Origin: Hydrogenimonas urashimensis
Lineage (GTDB): Bacteria; Campylobacterota; Campylobacteria; Campylobacterales; Hydrogenimonadaceae
Length of the DNA: 64,000 bases
NCBI RefSeq assembly: GCF_016593255.1
Contig: NZ_AP023212.1
Span: 1,228,001-1,292,000 of the forward strand
Direction of reading: 5' to 3'
The notes under the pieces are model-generated. The model saw nothing but the letters and a program-made list of their open reading frames with translations, was not told where the DNA came from and did no database searches. Made by a program: the position numbers and the translations under genes. Of the stretch, positions 24,050 through 34,510 are shown piece by piece (position 1 is the first letter of the stretch; the number at the start of each line of letters is the position of its first letter).

Positions 24050-24572
24050 GTTTTTTACCTTTCATTTCCCGAATCATTACGCGTTCTCTCGCGACGACAT
24101 ACTGGCTCCACTCCTTTTCGTCCCGTTCGTGAAGACGGATAATTTTGGCAAGCTGCGTGTCGAGGGCTTCGAACCATACCCCCATGTCGCGTTTGGGGAA
24201 AAGAGGCATGGTGATGCGACCGTAATAGCGTTTTCCCGGCTTTAGCACCGGTTCTTTGATACGGAAATGCTCAAAGCCGATCGATTCGATCGGAGTGTGG
24301 TGTGCCAGCTCGATCCGTTCGGGTTCCTCGTTTTTGACGATCTGGGTCAGAAGATCGACTTTGCGGTGAAGCTCTATCATCAAATGCAGAAGCACCGGAT
24401 CGGTCTCTTTCGTCTCCCCGCGCGCCTTGGCGATTTTAAGCCACTGTCCGATCGGGTCTTCGTCCGTTTCGCTCAGTTTCTGAAACTCCCGTTCGAACAT
24501 CCCGCTCTTCTCTTCTGCCGCTTCGAAGGCGATCTCCAGAGGGGCGGGTACGAGCCTCACCTGTTCGTTCAC
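24042..24572 (-). CDS. Conserved hypothetical, PilZ-like
   Basis: Protein of 176 aa without signal or membrane segment. The N-terminal half is helical; the C-terminal half is beta-rich with spacing reminiscent of a PilZ fold (FRIKEPVLKPGKRYYGRITM, PKRDMGVWFEALD), but the RxxxR and DxSxxG cyclic-di-GMP motifs are not obvious. It is linked by 4- and 8-base overlaps to the prenyltransferase gene and the coiled-coil gene. A c-di-GMP or surface role is only a guess. Confidence 0.6.
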   Translation of the reverse strand: MNEQVRLVPAPLEIAFEAAEEKSGMFEREFQKLSETDEDPIGQWLKIAKARGETKETDPVLLHLMIELHRKVDLLTQIVKNEEPERIELAHHTPIESIGFEHFRIKEPVLKPGKRYYGRITMPLFPKRDMGVWFEALDTQLAKIIRLHERDEKEWSQYVVARERVMIREMKGKKRE

Positions 24573-25426
24573 GAGATCCCCCTGTCGATCGCAACCAGAA
24601 AGAGATAGACGAAACCAAGATAGCCGTTGACGGTGAAAAAGGCATGGTCAATCTTTGAAAAATCGCGGCTGACGATGCGGTGTTCGTAGGCAAGCATCGC
24701 GGCGGCGGCAACCACCGCCAGCCACGCGAAAACTCCGAGCCCCGCGGTGGCGGTGAAGAAAGACCAGAAAAGAACCGCAAGCGCATGCAAAAGCCTCGCG
24801 AGAAACATCGTACATTCGCTTCCGTATCGTGAAGGGATGGAAAAGAGCCCCTGCTCCCGGTCGAAGTCCATATCCTGCAGAGAGTAGAGCAGATCAAAAC
24901 CCGCCACCCAGAACATGACGGCGACCGCGAGCATGACCGACCACATCGGAATGGCACCTTCGACCGCCACGGCTCCGGCGATCGGAGCCAATCCCAGCGA
25001 AAGGCCGAGAACCAGGTGGGCCATTTCGGAAAAGCGTTTGAACCAGGAATAGCCGCCGAGAACGGCGAGGATGGGAAAGGAGAGCCAGAAGGCCAGATCG
25101 TTGATCGCATAGGCGGTGGCAACGAATATCAGGGCGTTGATTAGAATCAGGATGCGCAGATGGGTGGCGGAGAAACGGCCGTCGACACTCGGACGTGTTC
25201 TGGTTCTAGGATTGAGTGCATCGATATCCCTGTCGAGGTACCGGTTGACAAGCATCGCGAAGTTCCGTGCACTGACAGCAGCGAGAACGCCCAGGAGGAG
25301 CAGGTACCAGCCAAACCATCCGCCGGCGGCCACGATCATCGCGATGAAAATGAAGGGCAGAGAGAAAACGGAGTGTTGAAACATGATCAGTTCGTTGAAA
25401 TCTCTGAACCATTTCGCTATCGACAC
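24569..25426 (-). CDS. mqnP: UbiA-family prenyltransferase, probable MqnP of menaquinone synthesis
   Basis: Integral membrane enzyme of 285 aa that attaches a polyprenyl chain to an aromatic acid. Both aspartate-rich motifs are present: NRYLDRDID (about residues 61-69) and DMDFDREQGLFSIP, with eight to nine membrane helices. Campylobacterota make menaquinone through futalosine, where this UbiA homologue acts as MqnP, and menaquinone is the quinone used by the complex I encoded nearby. First gene of its operon, divergent from miaA. A 4-hydroxybenzoate (ubiquinone) role is unlikely in this group. Confidence 0.82.
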   Translation of the reverse strand: MSIAKWFRDFNELIMFQHSVFSLPFIFIAMIVAAGGWFGWYLLLLGVLAAVSARNFAMLVNRYLDRDIDALNPRTRTRPSVDGRFSATHLRILILINALIFVATAYAINDLAFWLSFPILAVLGGYSWFKRFSEMAHLVLGLSLGLAPIAGAVAVEGAIPMWSVMLAVAVMFWVAGFDLLYSLQDMDFDREQGLFSIPSRYGSECTMFLARLLHALAVLFWSFFTATAGLGVFAWLAVVAAAAMLAYEHRIVSRDFSKIDHAFFTVNGYLGFVYLFLVAIDRGIS

Positions 25427-25470
25427 GATCGCCCTTTTTTTAGTTCTGATTTTATCATATAATCGGCTAT

Positions 25471-26367
25471 ATGAAAACTGTAGCTATTCTGGGTTCCACC
25501 GCGTCCGGAAAAACCGATCTCGCCATCACTCTCGCTTCCCGATTCGATGCCGCCATCCTCTCCCTCGATTCCCTCGCCATCTACAGAGAGATCGATATCG
25601 CATCGGCAAAACCCACACCCCGGGAGAGGGGAGGCATTCCCCATTTCGGGATCGACGTGATTGCACCGGACGAGCATTTCAGTGTCAAAACTTTCATAGA
25701 GATCTACCGCGATGCCGCCCGGTTCTGCAGTAGGAGCGGGAAAAACCTCATCATCGTCGGGGGCACCGGATTCTATCTCAAAATGCTTATGGAGGGTATC
25801 TCGGAGATTCCTAAGATTTCGGAAGCCACGGCGGCAAGAGTACGCACTTTTATGAAGAGTCCGGAGAGAGCCTACGAACAACTGCTTCAAATCGATCCGG
25901 AGTATGCCCGAAACATCAAAAAAAGCGACCGTTACCGAATCGAAAGGGGGTGGCTTCTGTACTGCGAAACGGGTATCTCACCCTCCCGCTATTTCGCCGA
26001 GCACCCGCCGACCCCGATTCTTGGAGAGATCTCTCTTTTCGAGATCGAGCGGGATAGAGCCGAATTGCAGGAGCGTATTGAAAAACGGACGGAGACGATG
26101 CTCGAAAGGGGACTGGTGGACGAAGTCGCGAAATTGGAGAAAAAGTACGGAAGAACCCCCAATCCCATGAAGGCGATCGGCATCCTCGAAGTGCTGGACT
26201 ATTTCGACGGAAAGCTCTCTTTCGCGCAGATGCTAGAGCGCATCGTCATCCATACCCGACAGTTGGCGAAACGGCAGAGAACTTTCAACTCCACCCAGTT
26301 TCCGTCCCATCCGAAAGGGAGTCCCGAAAGACTGCTGCCTGAAATCTCAAAGATTCTCCAGGGTTAA
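25471..26367 (+). CDS. miaA: tRNA dimethylallyltransferase
   Basis: Adds an isopentenyl group to A37 of tRNAs reading UNN codons, 298 aa. The P-loop GSTASGKT (residues 8-15), DSLAIYREIDIASAKP, GGTGFYLKML and TRQLAKRQRTF are diagnostic. A TATAAT box lies about 10 bp upstream of the ATG in the short divergent gap from mqnP. The 3' end overlaps the pflA-like gene by 21 bp, tail to tail. Confidence 0.95.
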   Translation: MKTVAILGSTASGKTDLAITLASRFDAAILSLDSLAIYREIDIASAKPTPRERGGIPHFGIDVIAPDEHFSVKTFIEIYRDAARFCSRSGKNLIIVGGTGFYLKMLMEGISEIPKISEATAARVRTFMKSPERAYEQLLQIDPEYARNIKKSDRYRIERGWLLYCETGISPSRYFAEHPPTPILGEISLFEIERDRAELQERIEKRTETMLERGLVDEVAKLEKKYGRTPNPMKAIGILEVLDYFDGKLSFAQMLERIVIHTRQLAKRQRTFNSTQFPSHPKGSPERLLPEISKILQG

Positions 26368-28728
26368 CGCCTCTTCGCATAGCTTTTTCCAGGCGCCGCC
26401 TCTTCGCATCTTCGCACACTCCTTGAAGTTTTCAACTGCCCGTTTTTCATCTCCGACGAGACGATTAAGAAGCGCCGTTTCGTAGCGCCATCGCGCGGCA
26501 CGCTCCTCGATCAGTTTCAAACGTCCCATCGATTCGGCCACGCTCAGCGCCTCTTTGTAGAGTTTCTGCTCTTTGAGAAGCCTGATCAGTTCAAATTCGG
26601 CCCAGGGAGAATAGGGATGGCTTTTTTTGATGTTCTGCAGATCGATCAGGCGTTTTAGCAGCCATACCTGCTGCAGCCGGTCCTGCTCTTTTTTCGCTGC
26701 CTCGTACCCTATGCGGTAGACTTCCGCCAGACGCATGTCGCTGCCGTAGCGTTTTGCCATCTCCCTGATCTTCTTCATCTCTTCCGCATATCTGCCCAGT
26801 GCGTGCAGCGCCTTGACTTCGTACCATTCGAGCGACGGACAGAGCTTCAGCGGATCTTTCGCCAATGTCCTCAGCTCCTCCGCGGCATCCAGCGCTCTTT
26901 TGTACTCCTCTTTCAAAATCAGCACATTGGCCACGCGGCACAGCCACGTGACGCGCTCGTTGACCGGTTTGTCCTGCAGATGTTTCCTCGCGATTTCCAG
27001 CGCTTTGGCATACTGGGCATAGATGATATAGCAGTCGTAGAGGAAGGCGTCGTACCGAGGCGTTGGCTTGACTCCGAAAGTCTCAATCATCGAGAGGGCG
27101 GTTTGGCACTCCTTCTCAGAGACGGCTTCCTCGAACGCTTTCCACGCCGCCTCTTCGAGCGCCTTCTTCGCTATCTCCTTCGCTTTCGCATCGGCAATGG
27201 CCTCCACCTCTTTCTCCAGTGAAAGCGCCTGAGAGTAGCGTTTTTGTGCCACAAGCAGCTTTATTTTGGCCGCCAGCGCCTTGTCCGCTATGGGCGTTCC
27301 TTTGTATTCTCTCATCAGGGTTTCGTATTTCGCCATCGCTTCGCTGGCGTTGACCTCGTTGCTGACAACGAAGAGTTCATCAAGATTCTTTTTCGCCTTG
27401 TCACTGAAGGCGCCGTAGGCGAATTGGTCGAGATAGTTTCTGTACCAAGCGATCGCCTCCTTCGCATCGCCCTTCTCGTCGTACCATTCGGCGATCTCGA
27501 AAAGTATCTCCTCGTACATCTCGTCAAGTTTTTTTATCTTTTCCAGCAGCGCTTTATCAAGTTCGATGGCAAGATCGTATGCCCCCCTTGCGGCTAGCTG
27601 CCTGGCGATGGTATGGGTGTCTTCTTTGTCCCTTAGCAAGAATGCACGGTTCTTCTCCAAAATTTTCCGGAAATATTCGATCGCCTCCTTTGTCTTTCCT
27701 CTCTCCAGATATCGCACACCGAGTTTATAGGCCGCCAGCGAGGCGACATCAAGATCCTTCGCGCTGTAGTAGGCGTCGAGATAGAGTTTCGTCGCCTCTT
27801 TCACCTTGCCGTTGATGTAGAGCTGGTCGCCGAGATAGATAAGTCCCAGTGTTCCGAATTTCGTATCTTTGTGTTCTTGAATGAGCCGGTTGAAGAAGTA
27901 GTTGGCATCACTGAGAAAGCCCGTGGCGCTGTAGACCCGAGCCATGAGGAGCAGAACTTCCGGAAGATACTCGTCGGAGGCGTAACGCTTGATGAATATT
28001 TTTCCGAGTTTGATGATTTCGTCGGCATTCTCCTTCATGCCGCTGCGCACCAGCGCTTTGATTTTATATCGCAGAAAATCGCTTGCAAATATGGAGTGGG
28101 GATAGAGTTCGAGCGCTTCGCTGGCAAGGTCGTACGCCTTTTTGTATTTTTTCGCATTGAACGCCTCTTTCAGAGCCATGAACTTTTCGATATCCCGATT
28201 CTCCTTCATGAAAACGGGTTCCCCGTTGATATCGACGGCACCGACCACAGGAATAGCGTAGCTCCTCAGATCGAGCGGAAAAGCGAGCCCTTCGTCAAAT
28301 CTCTTCTCTTTGCCCAGATAGGGGGGCGCATCCTCATAGCCGATGACGACCCAGTGTTTCGCTTTTGAGAGCTCTTTGGCCGGCAAAACGGGCCGTTCGT
28401 GTATAGGAGGTGGCAGTGGACGGATGAAACTTCGACGTTTTGGAACGATACGCACAAAAAAGCGTTTTTGGATCGCCTGAAAATCTATCTTGAAAAATTC
28501 GCTGCGGATCGGTTTGAGATCCGTCTCCGGCATTTTTTTGAAATCACACTGGAAAAGAGAGGGATCCCCCCGCTCGCCGTAGAAGGTTTTGCAGACAAAA
28601 GGGTCACTGTCTCTTATGTGCAAAATAGCGAAGGGAGCATTGCTCTCCATCCCCCGTTTCAGGTCGATGGTGAGCGCATGGAGCGTGGCATTGAAAAGAA
28701 AGAGGGAGAGGATGAGCCGGGTGACGAT
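26347..28728 (-). CDS. pflA: PflA-like flagellar motor TPR protein (probable ATC start)
   Basis: Periplasmic TPR protein needed for the Campylobacter flagellar motor disk structures; about 793 aa. From residue 170 onward it is a chain of helical TPR repeats (for example NANYFFNRLIQEHKDTKFGT, AIEYFRKILEKNRAF). It directly follows nuoN, exactly as pflA does in C. jejuni. The first ATG (28650) lacks an export signal, but the frame continues upstream to a TGA and encodes a clear signal peptide, VTRLILSLFLFNATLHA. No ATG, GTG or TTG exists there; an ATC at 28728 lies six bases after GGAG. I therefore place the start at this ATC; an assembly error is the alternative. Confidence 0.78.
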   Translation of the reverse strand: MVTRLILSLFLFNATLHALTIDLKRGMESNAPFAILHIRDSDPFVCKTFYGERGDPSLFQCDFKKMPETDLKPIRSEFFKIDFQAIQKRFFVRIVPKRRSFIRPLPPPIHERPVLPAKELSKAKHWVVIGYEDAPPYLGKEKRFDEGLAFPLDLRSYAIPVVGAVDINGEPVFMKENRDIEKFMALKEAFNAKKYKKAYDLASEALELYPHSIFASDFLRYKIKALVRSGMKENADEIIKLGKIFIKRYASDEYLPEVLLLMARVYSATGFLSDANYFFNRLIQEHKDTKFGTLGLIYLGDQLYINGKVKEATKLYLDAYYSAKDLDVASLAAYKLGVRYLERGKTKEAIEYFRKILEKNRAFLLRDKEDTHTIARQLAARGAYDLAIELDKALLEKIKKLDEMYEEILFEIAEWYDEKGDAKEAIAWYRNYLDQFAYGAFSDKAKKNLDELFVVSNEVNASEAMAKYETLMREYKGTPIADKALAAKIKLLVAQKRYSQALSLEKEVEAIADAKAKEIAKKALEEAAWKAFEEAVSEKECQTALSMIETFGVKPTPRYDAFLYDCYIIYAQYAKALEIARKHLQDKPVNERVTWLCRVANVLILKEEYKRALDAAEELRTLAKDPLKLCPSLEWYEVKALHALGRYAEEMKKIREMAKRYGSDMRLAEVYRIGYEAAKKEQDRLQQVWLLKRLIDLQNIKKSHPYSPWAEFELIRLLKEQKLYKEALSVAESMGRLKLIEERAARWRYETALLNRLVGDEKRAVENFKECAKMRRGGAWKKLCEEALTLENL

Positions 28729-28757
28729 CTGTGACTCCTGCTCCGTTCAGGCACGGC

Positions 28758-30245
28758 TTAAAAGCCGCTCGCCTGAACATAGGCGGTGATGATCTCGAGG
28801 ATCGGATCGACCGCGACGAAAGCGAAGACTGTCATGAAAGCGGAAAAACCGATGATCGTCTGCAGCGGTTTCGATGTATTCTGCGCATACACCGTCCCCT
28901 CGTTCTGCGTGGGATCTTTCAGGAACATGTAGACGATCAGCTTCAGATAGTAGTAGACCGAAATGGCACTGTTGAGCGCCATGATAAGGGCCAGTACGAT
29001 GAAGTTGCTGTTGACCGCGGCACTCATGACGTAGAGTTTGCCCCAGAAGAGTGAAAACGGCGGGACACCGGCCAGCGAAAGCATAAAAAGTGCCATAATC
29101 ACTGCACCGACCGGTTTGATCTGAATCATTCCTGAAAATTTTTCATAGGGATGGTCGAAGCGGTTGTCCCACAGTTTTGCCTTGTGGCGGGAAACCCACA
29201 GCATAGCGAAAGCACCGAGGTTCGTGAAGAGGAACATGATCCAGTAGAAGAAAAGCGCGCTGTTCGCCTGTGTCGTTCCGATCATGATGGCGGCCATGAC
29301 GAAGCCGGCATGGGAGATGGAGCTGAAGGCGAGCATCCGCTTCACATCGTGTTGCACGAGCGCCATGATATTGGCCAGAGTCATCGTGATGACGACCGCT
29401 GCGTAGAGAATATCTCGCACCCAGACTACGTCGCTTTGGATCAGGAATCCGAAAACCCTCATGGCGACGACAAAACCCGCGATTTTCGGAACGATGGACA
29501 TATATCCCGCCAGCGTCGCGCTCGCTCCTTCATAGACGTCCGGCGTCCAGGTATGGAAAGGAACCATCGAAAGTTTAAAGCCAAGAGCGGCAATCATGAA
29601 TGCGATACCGACCAGCAAAATCGTCATATTGGCAAAATTTCCGGCTTCCAGAACCTCTGCGATTTTGAAGAGTTCCACACTTCCCGTCAATGCATAGAAG
29701 ATCATCGCACCCATCACGTAGAATCCGGCTGCCAGCGCACCCATGACAAAATACTTGATCGCCGCTTCGAAGGAGTTGATCCTGTTGTGCAGCGCGATCA
29801 GCGTATAGAGTGCAAGGCTCGCGGTCTCGAGTCCCACGAAAATCAGAATGAGGTTGTCGCTGGCGACCATGAACTGGAATCCCGCCACCATGAAGAGGAA
29901 AAGGGCGAAAAACTCCGGATAGCTGAATTCATGGAAGCGTTTGGATGTCAGTGCAAGCGGGATGAAGAGCATCGAAGCGACCAGAATGACAATCTGCGAC
30001 AAAATGGCTATACCGTCGATCAGTATAACGTCGAAGAATCCCCGCTCCCCGACACTCTGACCAAAAACGGCACCGAGATCGACGAACAGGATAAGAATGC
30101 TGAACATGACGTAGAGTGTTTTGTCCAGGTCCTTCCTGATTAGATCGATAACAAGAATTCCCAACCCTCCGGCAATCGCTACAAGCATCGGGGTCAGGGT
30201 ACCGAGGTTCAGCGATTCCATGCTGACTGAAATTGGCTCTAACAT
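28758..30245 (-). CDS. nuoN: NADH-quinone oxidoreductase subunit N
   Basis: Antiporter-type membrane subunit of complex I, 495 aa, about 14 helices. Signature segments include [72 protein letters not shown] and [13 protein letters not shown]. The start overlaps the nuoM stop by one base (TAATG). Last nuo gene of the operon, 29 bp before the pflA-like frame. Confidence 0.96.
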   Translation of the reverse strand: MLEPISVSMESLNLGTLTPMLVAIAGGLGILVIDLIRKDLDKTLYVMFSILILFVDLGAVFGQSVGERGFFDVILIDGIAILSQIVILVASMLFIPLALTSKRFHEFSYPEFFALFLFMVAGFQFMVASDNLILIFVGLETASLALYTLIALHNRINSFEAAIKYFVMGALAAGFYVMGAMIFYALTGSVELFKIAEVLEAGNFANMTILLVGIAFMIAALGFKLSMVPFHTWTPDVYEGASATLAGYMSIVPKIAGFVVAMRVFGFLIQSDVVWVRDILYAAVVITMTLANIMALVQHDVKRMLAFSSISHAGFVMAAIMIGTTQANSALFFYWIMFLFTNLGAFAMLWVSRHKAKLWDNRFDHPYEKFSGMIQIKPVGAVIMALFMLSLAGVPPFSLFWGKLYVMSAAVNSNFIVLALIMALNSAISVYYYLKLIVYMFLKDPTQNEGTVYAQNTSKPLQTIIGFSAFMTVFAFVAVDPILEIITAYVQASGF

Positions 30246-31771
30246 TATTCCGCCTCCCTTTTGATTACCGTCGGTTTGATGATATCTTTGGCCTCTTTGG
30301 TAATCGCTTTTTTATGCATGAAAGAGACGAGCGACTCGACGCTCGTATTGATAGGTTCAAGAACCGGTTTCGGATAGACACCAAGCCAGACCGTCACGAG
30401 TACGAGCGTCCAGAGTGCCATACTCTCTTTTCCGTTGAGATCTTTGAGGTTTTTGTTCTCCTCTTTTGTCACTTCCCCGAAGAAGGATTTCTTGTAGAGA
30501 CTGAGCATATAGACCGCACCCAGAATGATGCTTGTTCCAGCCAGTATCGTCATCGTATGGGAGACCTGATAGAATCCCGCGAGACTCAGGAATTCACCTA
30601 CGAAACTCATTGTCAATGGCAGGCCCACCGATGCCATCACCATGATCCCCATGATTGTGCCGTATCGCGGCATGACATGCGCCAGTCCGCCGAATTCACT
30701 CATCAGTTTCGTGTGGCGTCTGTCATATATCACGCCGACAAGCATAAAGAGTGCACCCGAAACGATACCGTGGCTGAGCATGAAAAATACGGATCCGGCA
30801 ATCCCTTCCGGGTTCATCGCGAATGTGCCGAGTACGATAACACCCATGTGGGAGATGGAACTGTAGGCGATCACCTGTTTCATGTCCTCCTGGGCGTAGG
30901 CGACCATTGCCGTATAGATGATCATGATGAGCGAAAGCACCGCCACCGGGAAGATCATATAGACCGATGCGTCAGGAAACATCGGAAGCGGCAGGCGGAC
31001 GAGGCCGTAGGTACCCATTTTCAGCAGTACCGCAGCCAGAATCACCGAACCGATCGTGGGTGCCTGGCCGTGGGCGTAGGGAAGCCATGTGTGGAACGGG
31101 AACATCGGCACTTTGATCGCCAGTCCTATGAAGAAGGCGATAAAGAGCCAGAACTGGTAGTTCTCGGGTAAAATCAGGCGGTGCCATTCGGTGATGGAGA
31201 AACTCCAGACACCGGTGGCCTCATGATAGAGATAAGCCATGACGAGCATACCCACCAGCATGATAAGCGATCCCGCAAATGTATAGAGGAAGAATTTGAT
31301 GGCCGCATAGACCCTCAGATTGCCTCCCCAGGCGCCGATGATGTAGAGCATCGGAACCAAAGAGAGTTCCCAGAAGACATAGAAGACGATCGCATCAAGA
31401 GCGACAAAGACGCCGACCATCGTCATTTCGAGAAAGAGAAGCGAGATGATCATGTTTTTCAGGTCTTTTTCAACACTCAGCGCGATCAGCCCCACCAACG
31501 TGATGAATGTCGAGAGGACGACGATGAAAAGCGATATGCCGTCAACACCCAGATAGTAGTTGATGCCGAAGCTTGGGATAAGGGGCAATACCTCCACGAA
31601 CTGGAATCCCGGATAGCTTCCGTCGAAACTTAACCATAGCCAGAGCGAGAGCAGGAATTCGATCGCAGCCACCGAGAGACCATATGCCCGGATCGACTCT
31701 TTCGAGACGATAAACCCAAGCAATCCGGCAACGGCCGGAAAAAGAACCAAGACTGATAAAATGTGATCCAT
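30245..31771 (-). CDS. nuoM: NADH-quinone oxidoreductase subunit M
   Basis: Proton-pumping antiporter-like subunit, 508 aa. [69 protein letters not shown] and [13 protein letters not shown] carry the conserved glutamate and lysines. It lies 9 bp after nuoL. Longer than and diverged from the copy at 1408-2847. Confidence 0.97.
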   Translation of the reverse strand: MDHILSVLVLFPAVAGLLGFIVSKESIRAYGLSVAAIEFLLSLWLWLSFDGSYPGFQFVEVLPLIPSFGINYYLGVDGISLFIVVLSTFITLVGLIALSVEKDLKNMIISLLFLEMTMVGVFVALDAIVFYVFWELSLVPMLYIIGAWGGNLRVYAAIKFFLYTFAGSLIMLVGMLVMAYLYHEATGVWSFSITEWHRLILPENYQFWLFIAFFIGLAIKVPMFPFHTWLPYAHGQAPTIGSVILAAVLLKMGTYGLVRLPLPMFPDASVYMIFPVAVLSLIMIIYTAMVAYAQEDMKQVIAYSSISHMGVIVLGTFAMNPEGIAGSVFFMLSHGIVSGALFMLVGVIYDRRHTKLMSEFGGLAHVMPRYGTIMGIMVMASVGLPLTMSFVGEFLSLAGFYQVSHTMTILAGTSIILGAVYMLSLYKKSFFGEVTKEENKNLKDLNGKESMALWTLVLVTVWLGVYPKPVLEPINTSVESLVSFMHKKAITKEAKDIIKPTVIKREAE

Positions 31772-31780
31772 ACCTACTCC

Positions 31781-33637
31781 TTAACGCACGGGACTGTAAA
31801 AGATGGCTGCAAGCAACAGAATGAGCAGACCCACTCCCATCCAACGCAGCATGTTGGAAAGGTTGCCGCTCTGAACGACACGGGACACCATACCGGATTT
31901 GTAAATGGTCGTCGCAATGAAGTCGACGGTCGCATCCACCACTTTCAGATCGAGATCCTTCCAGAAAATTCTGGAGAGCTCCCCATAGGGTTTGCAGATA
32001 TACTCGTCATAAATCTTCGGAATATAGTACTGGTTGAAAAGAAGCTGATAGATGAACGACTCTTCCCATTTCTTGCTGAATCCGCCTTTGCTGTATTTGT
32101 ACACAGCGAAGCCGATACCGCCGAGCGCGATCGCCTGGGTCACAACGATCAGCGTCCAGAAGGTAAAGGTGGAAACATGGAACTCTTCGATCGGAAGGAT
32201 GTGTTCGACTACGTGAACGAAACTGTGTTCGAAGAATCCCGCGATGATGGCAAGAACAGCCAGAGGTGCCATGGCCCAAAGCATGTACTTATAAGCTTCG
32301 TGCGGATGGTAACCGAAAATTTTGTATCGCTCTTCACCGAAGAAGACCAGCATGACGAGCCGGAAACTGTAGAATGCCGTCAGACCCGCCGTGATCCACA
32401 GAACCGTCCACATGATGTAGTGGTCGCCGGCGAATGCCGCTTCCAGGATTTTGTCTTTCGAGAAGAAACCGGCGAGAGGATAGATACCGGCCAGGGCCAC
32501 CGATGCAATCGTCATCAATATCATCGTCCACTGCATCTTTTTGGCCAGGCCGCCCATTTTGAAGATGTCGAGCTCATCGTCCATGGCATGCATGACGTTA
32601 CCTGCGCCCAGGAAGAGAAGGGCTTTGAAGAAGGCGTGCGTCATCAGGTGGAAGAGTGCCACCCAGTAGGCGCCGATACCTGCCGCTACGAACATGTATC
32701 CAAGCTGTGAAAGCGTCGAGTAGGCGATAATACGCTTGAGGTCGCGATTGACCAGGGCCATAGAAGCAGCGAACATGGCGACAAAAGCGCCCAGACTCGC
32801 GACAAAAAGGCTAACTTCCGGCACGACACTGTAGAGCGGATTGGCGCGGATGACCAGGTAGACGCCCGCTGTAACCATCGTCGCGGCGTGGATCAGTGCG
32901 GAAACGGGTGTCGGGCCCTCCATAGCGTCTGCCAGCCAAGTATGGAGCGGAAACTGCGCCGATTTGCCCATCGCACCGATGAAAAGAAACGCTGTTATCA
33001 TCATCAGGATGCCCGCATCCATCTTGTCGACCTGAGCAAAAACCTCTTCGTATTGCAGGCTTCCGAAATTCCAATAAACCAGGAAGATGCCGATCAGCAT
33101 CCCCAAGTCAGCGATACGGTTCATGATGAAAGCTTCATTGGCAGCCCAGGAGGCGCTCTCTTTATGGTACCAGAAGCCGATCAGTGCCCAAGAGCAGAGG
33201 CCGACGCCCTCCCAGCCGATGAAAAGGCCAGCGAAGTTGTCGCTCATAACCAGAACCATCATCGAGAAGACGAAGGCCGAGAGCCAAGCGAAGAAGCGGT
33301 TAAAGGACTTGTCGTGATCCATGTATCCGATTGAGTAGACATGGACGACAGCCGAAACCGTCGTTACGACAAACATCATTATCGCCGTCACCTGGTCGAC
33401 GTTGAATCCGAACGGAATGACCAGACCGCCGGCATGGATCCAGTCCATCATTTTGACATGGACCTCTTCACCATGTGCGACATGCAGAAGCAGAACAACA
33501 GAACTAATCCACGAAACGATCAGCAGTGTTGACGTTGCGATACCCGTAACAAGATTCTTCGGCCTGTCGGCGAAAAGTGCCGCGAAAAGCGATCCGACAA
33601 GCGGAGCGAAAAGTGCCGTATAAAGATATGTTTCCAT
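31781..33637 (-). CDS. nuoL: NADH-quinone oxidoreductase subunit L
   Basis: Largest antiporter-like subunit with the lateral C-terminal helix, 618 aa. GWEGVGLCSWALIGFWYHK, GKSAQFPLHTWLADAMEGPT, ALIHAATMVTAGVYLV and KRIIAYSTLSQLGYMF are clear. The extended C-terminal part (about residues 480-618) needed for the traverse helix is present. It follows nuoK by 9 bp. Confidence 0.97.
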   Translation of the reverse strand: METYLYTALFAPLVGSLFAALFADRPKNLVTGIATSTLLIVSWISSVVLLLHVAHGEEVHVKMMDWIHAGGLVIPFGFNVDQVTAIMMFVVTTVSAVVHVYSIGYMDHDKSFNRFFAWLSAFVFSMMVLVMSDNFAGLFIGWEGVGLCSWALIGFWYHKESASWAANEAFIMNRIADLGMLIGIFLVYWNFGSLQYEEVFAQVDKMDAGILMMITAFLFIGAMGKSAQFPLHTWLADAMEGPTPVSALIHAATMVTAGVYLVIRANPLYSVVPEVSLFVASLGAFVAMFAASMALVNRDLKRIIAYSTLSQLGYMFVAAGIGAYWVALFHLMTHAFFKALLFLGAGNVMHAMDDELDIFKMGGLAKKMQWTMILMTIASVALAGIYPLAGFFSKDKILEAAFAGDHYIMWTVLWITAGLTAFYSFRLVMLVFFGEERYKIFGYHPHEAYKYMLWAMAPLAVLAIIAGFFEHSFVHVVEHILPIEEFHVSTFTFWTLIVVTQAIALGGIGFAVYKYSKGGFSKKWEESFIYQLLFNQYYIPKIYDEYICKPYGELSRIFWKDLDLKVVDATVDFIATTIYKSGMVSRVVQSGNLSNMLRWMGVGLLILLLAAIFYSPVR

Positions 33638-33646
33638 GTGCTTCCT

Positions 33647-33949
33647 TTACCCGTGCATCGACTGCATAGAATCAATATCAAGCGTTCCGCGCCGCTTGTA
33701 CCAGACGATCATCAGGCCGAGCCCGACCGCCACCTCGCTTGCTGCCACGGCGACAATGAAAAATGCGAACATCTGTCCGGTCAGATCACCGTAAAACTTC
33801 GAAATCGCCGCAAAGCCGACATTGACGGCATTGAGCAGAATTTCAGTCGAAAAGAGCAGCATCAGAAGATTTTTCCTGCGATAGACACCGACAAGGCCGA
33901 TACTGAAAAGTAACGCCGAAAGAATCAGATAGTGACTGAGTGTAATCAT
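33647..33949 (-). CDS. nuoK: NADH-quinone oxidoreductase subunit K
   Basis: Small membrane subunit with three helices, 100 aa. The two conserved glutamates of the proton path are seen in STEILLNAVNVGF and AASEVAVGLGLMI. The start overlaps the nuoJ stop (ATGA). Confidence 0.96.
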   Translation of the reverse strand: MITLSHYLILSALLFSIGLVGVYRRKNLLMLLFSTEILLNAVNVGFAAISKFYGDLTGQMFAFFIVAVAASEVAVGLGLMIVWYKRRGTLDIDSMQSMHG

Positions 33950-34500
33950 TGTGCACCCTTTTCTTGAAATTCTTCATCCACTTTGAGCGTCAGACTCTCG
34001 TCCATCTTCTTCCCTGCAAGGATGATGCCCGCGACCATGGCGACAAGTAGCATCACCGCCGCCACCTCGAAGGGAACAAGATATTTCGTAAAGAGGACGA
34101 TACCGACAGCCTGCGGATTCTGTACACCCTCGGTCATCGGATAGAGCGCTTCGATATGATCCGAAACGATCGGTGCGACGAATGCAATGACGAGCAGAAG
34201 CGCCGTCATGCCGCTGAGCAGAAAGACGAGCTTAGGTGCCCGTATATTCTCCTTCACTTCGCGCGTCGTATCGAAGAACATCATACCAAAGGCGTAAAGA
34301 GCCATGACGGCACCCGTGTAGACGATAATCTGCACGACACCGAGGAAGTCGGCATCCAGCAGGAAGAAAAATCCGGAGATCATGATCATTCCTGCCGCCA
34401 GCGCACTCATGGAGTAAAGTGCATTTTTGCTCATCACGACTATCGTGAACATCGCGATGGTGACCGCGCTGAAAAGATAAAATGCTATTGCTTCAAACAT
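33946..34500 (-). CDS. nuoJ: NADH-quinone oxidoreductase subunit J
   Basis: Membrane subunit, about 184 aa with five helices; the TM3 region VVQIIVYTGAVMALYAFGMM carries the tyrosine and pi-bulge region typical of NuoJ. Two consecutive ATGs (34503 and 34500) follow AAGGAT; the second has the better spacing. A longer frame reaching 34611 lies inside nuoI and was not used. Confidence 0.94.
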   Translation of the reverse strand: MFEAIAFYLFSAVTIAMFTIVVMSKNALYSMSALAAGMIMISGFFFLLDADFLGVVQIIVYTGAVMALYAFGMMFFDTTREVKENIRAPKLVFLLSGMTALLLVIAFVAPIVSDHIEALYPMTEGVQNPQAVGIVLFTKYLVPFEVAAVMLLVAMVAGIILAGKKMDESLTLKVDEEFQEKGAQ

Positions 34501-34510
34501 CATCCGATCC

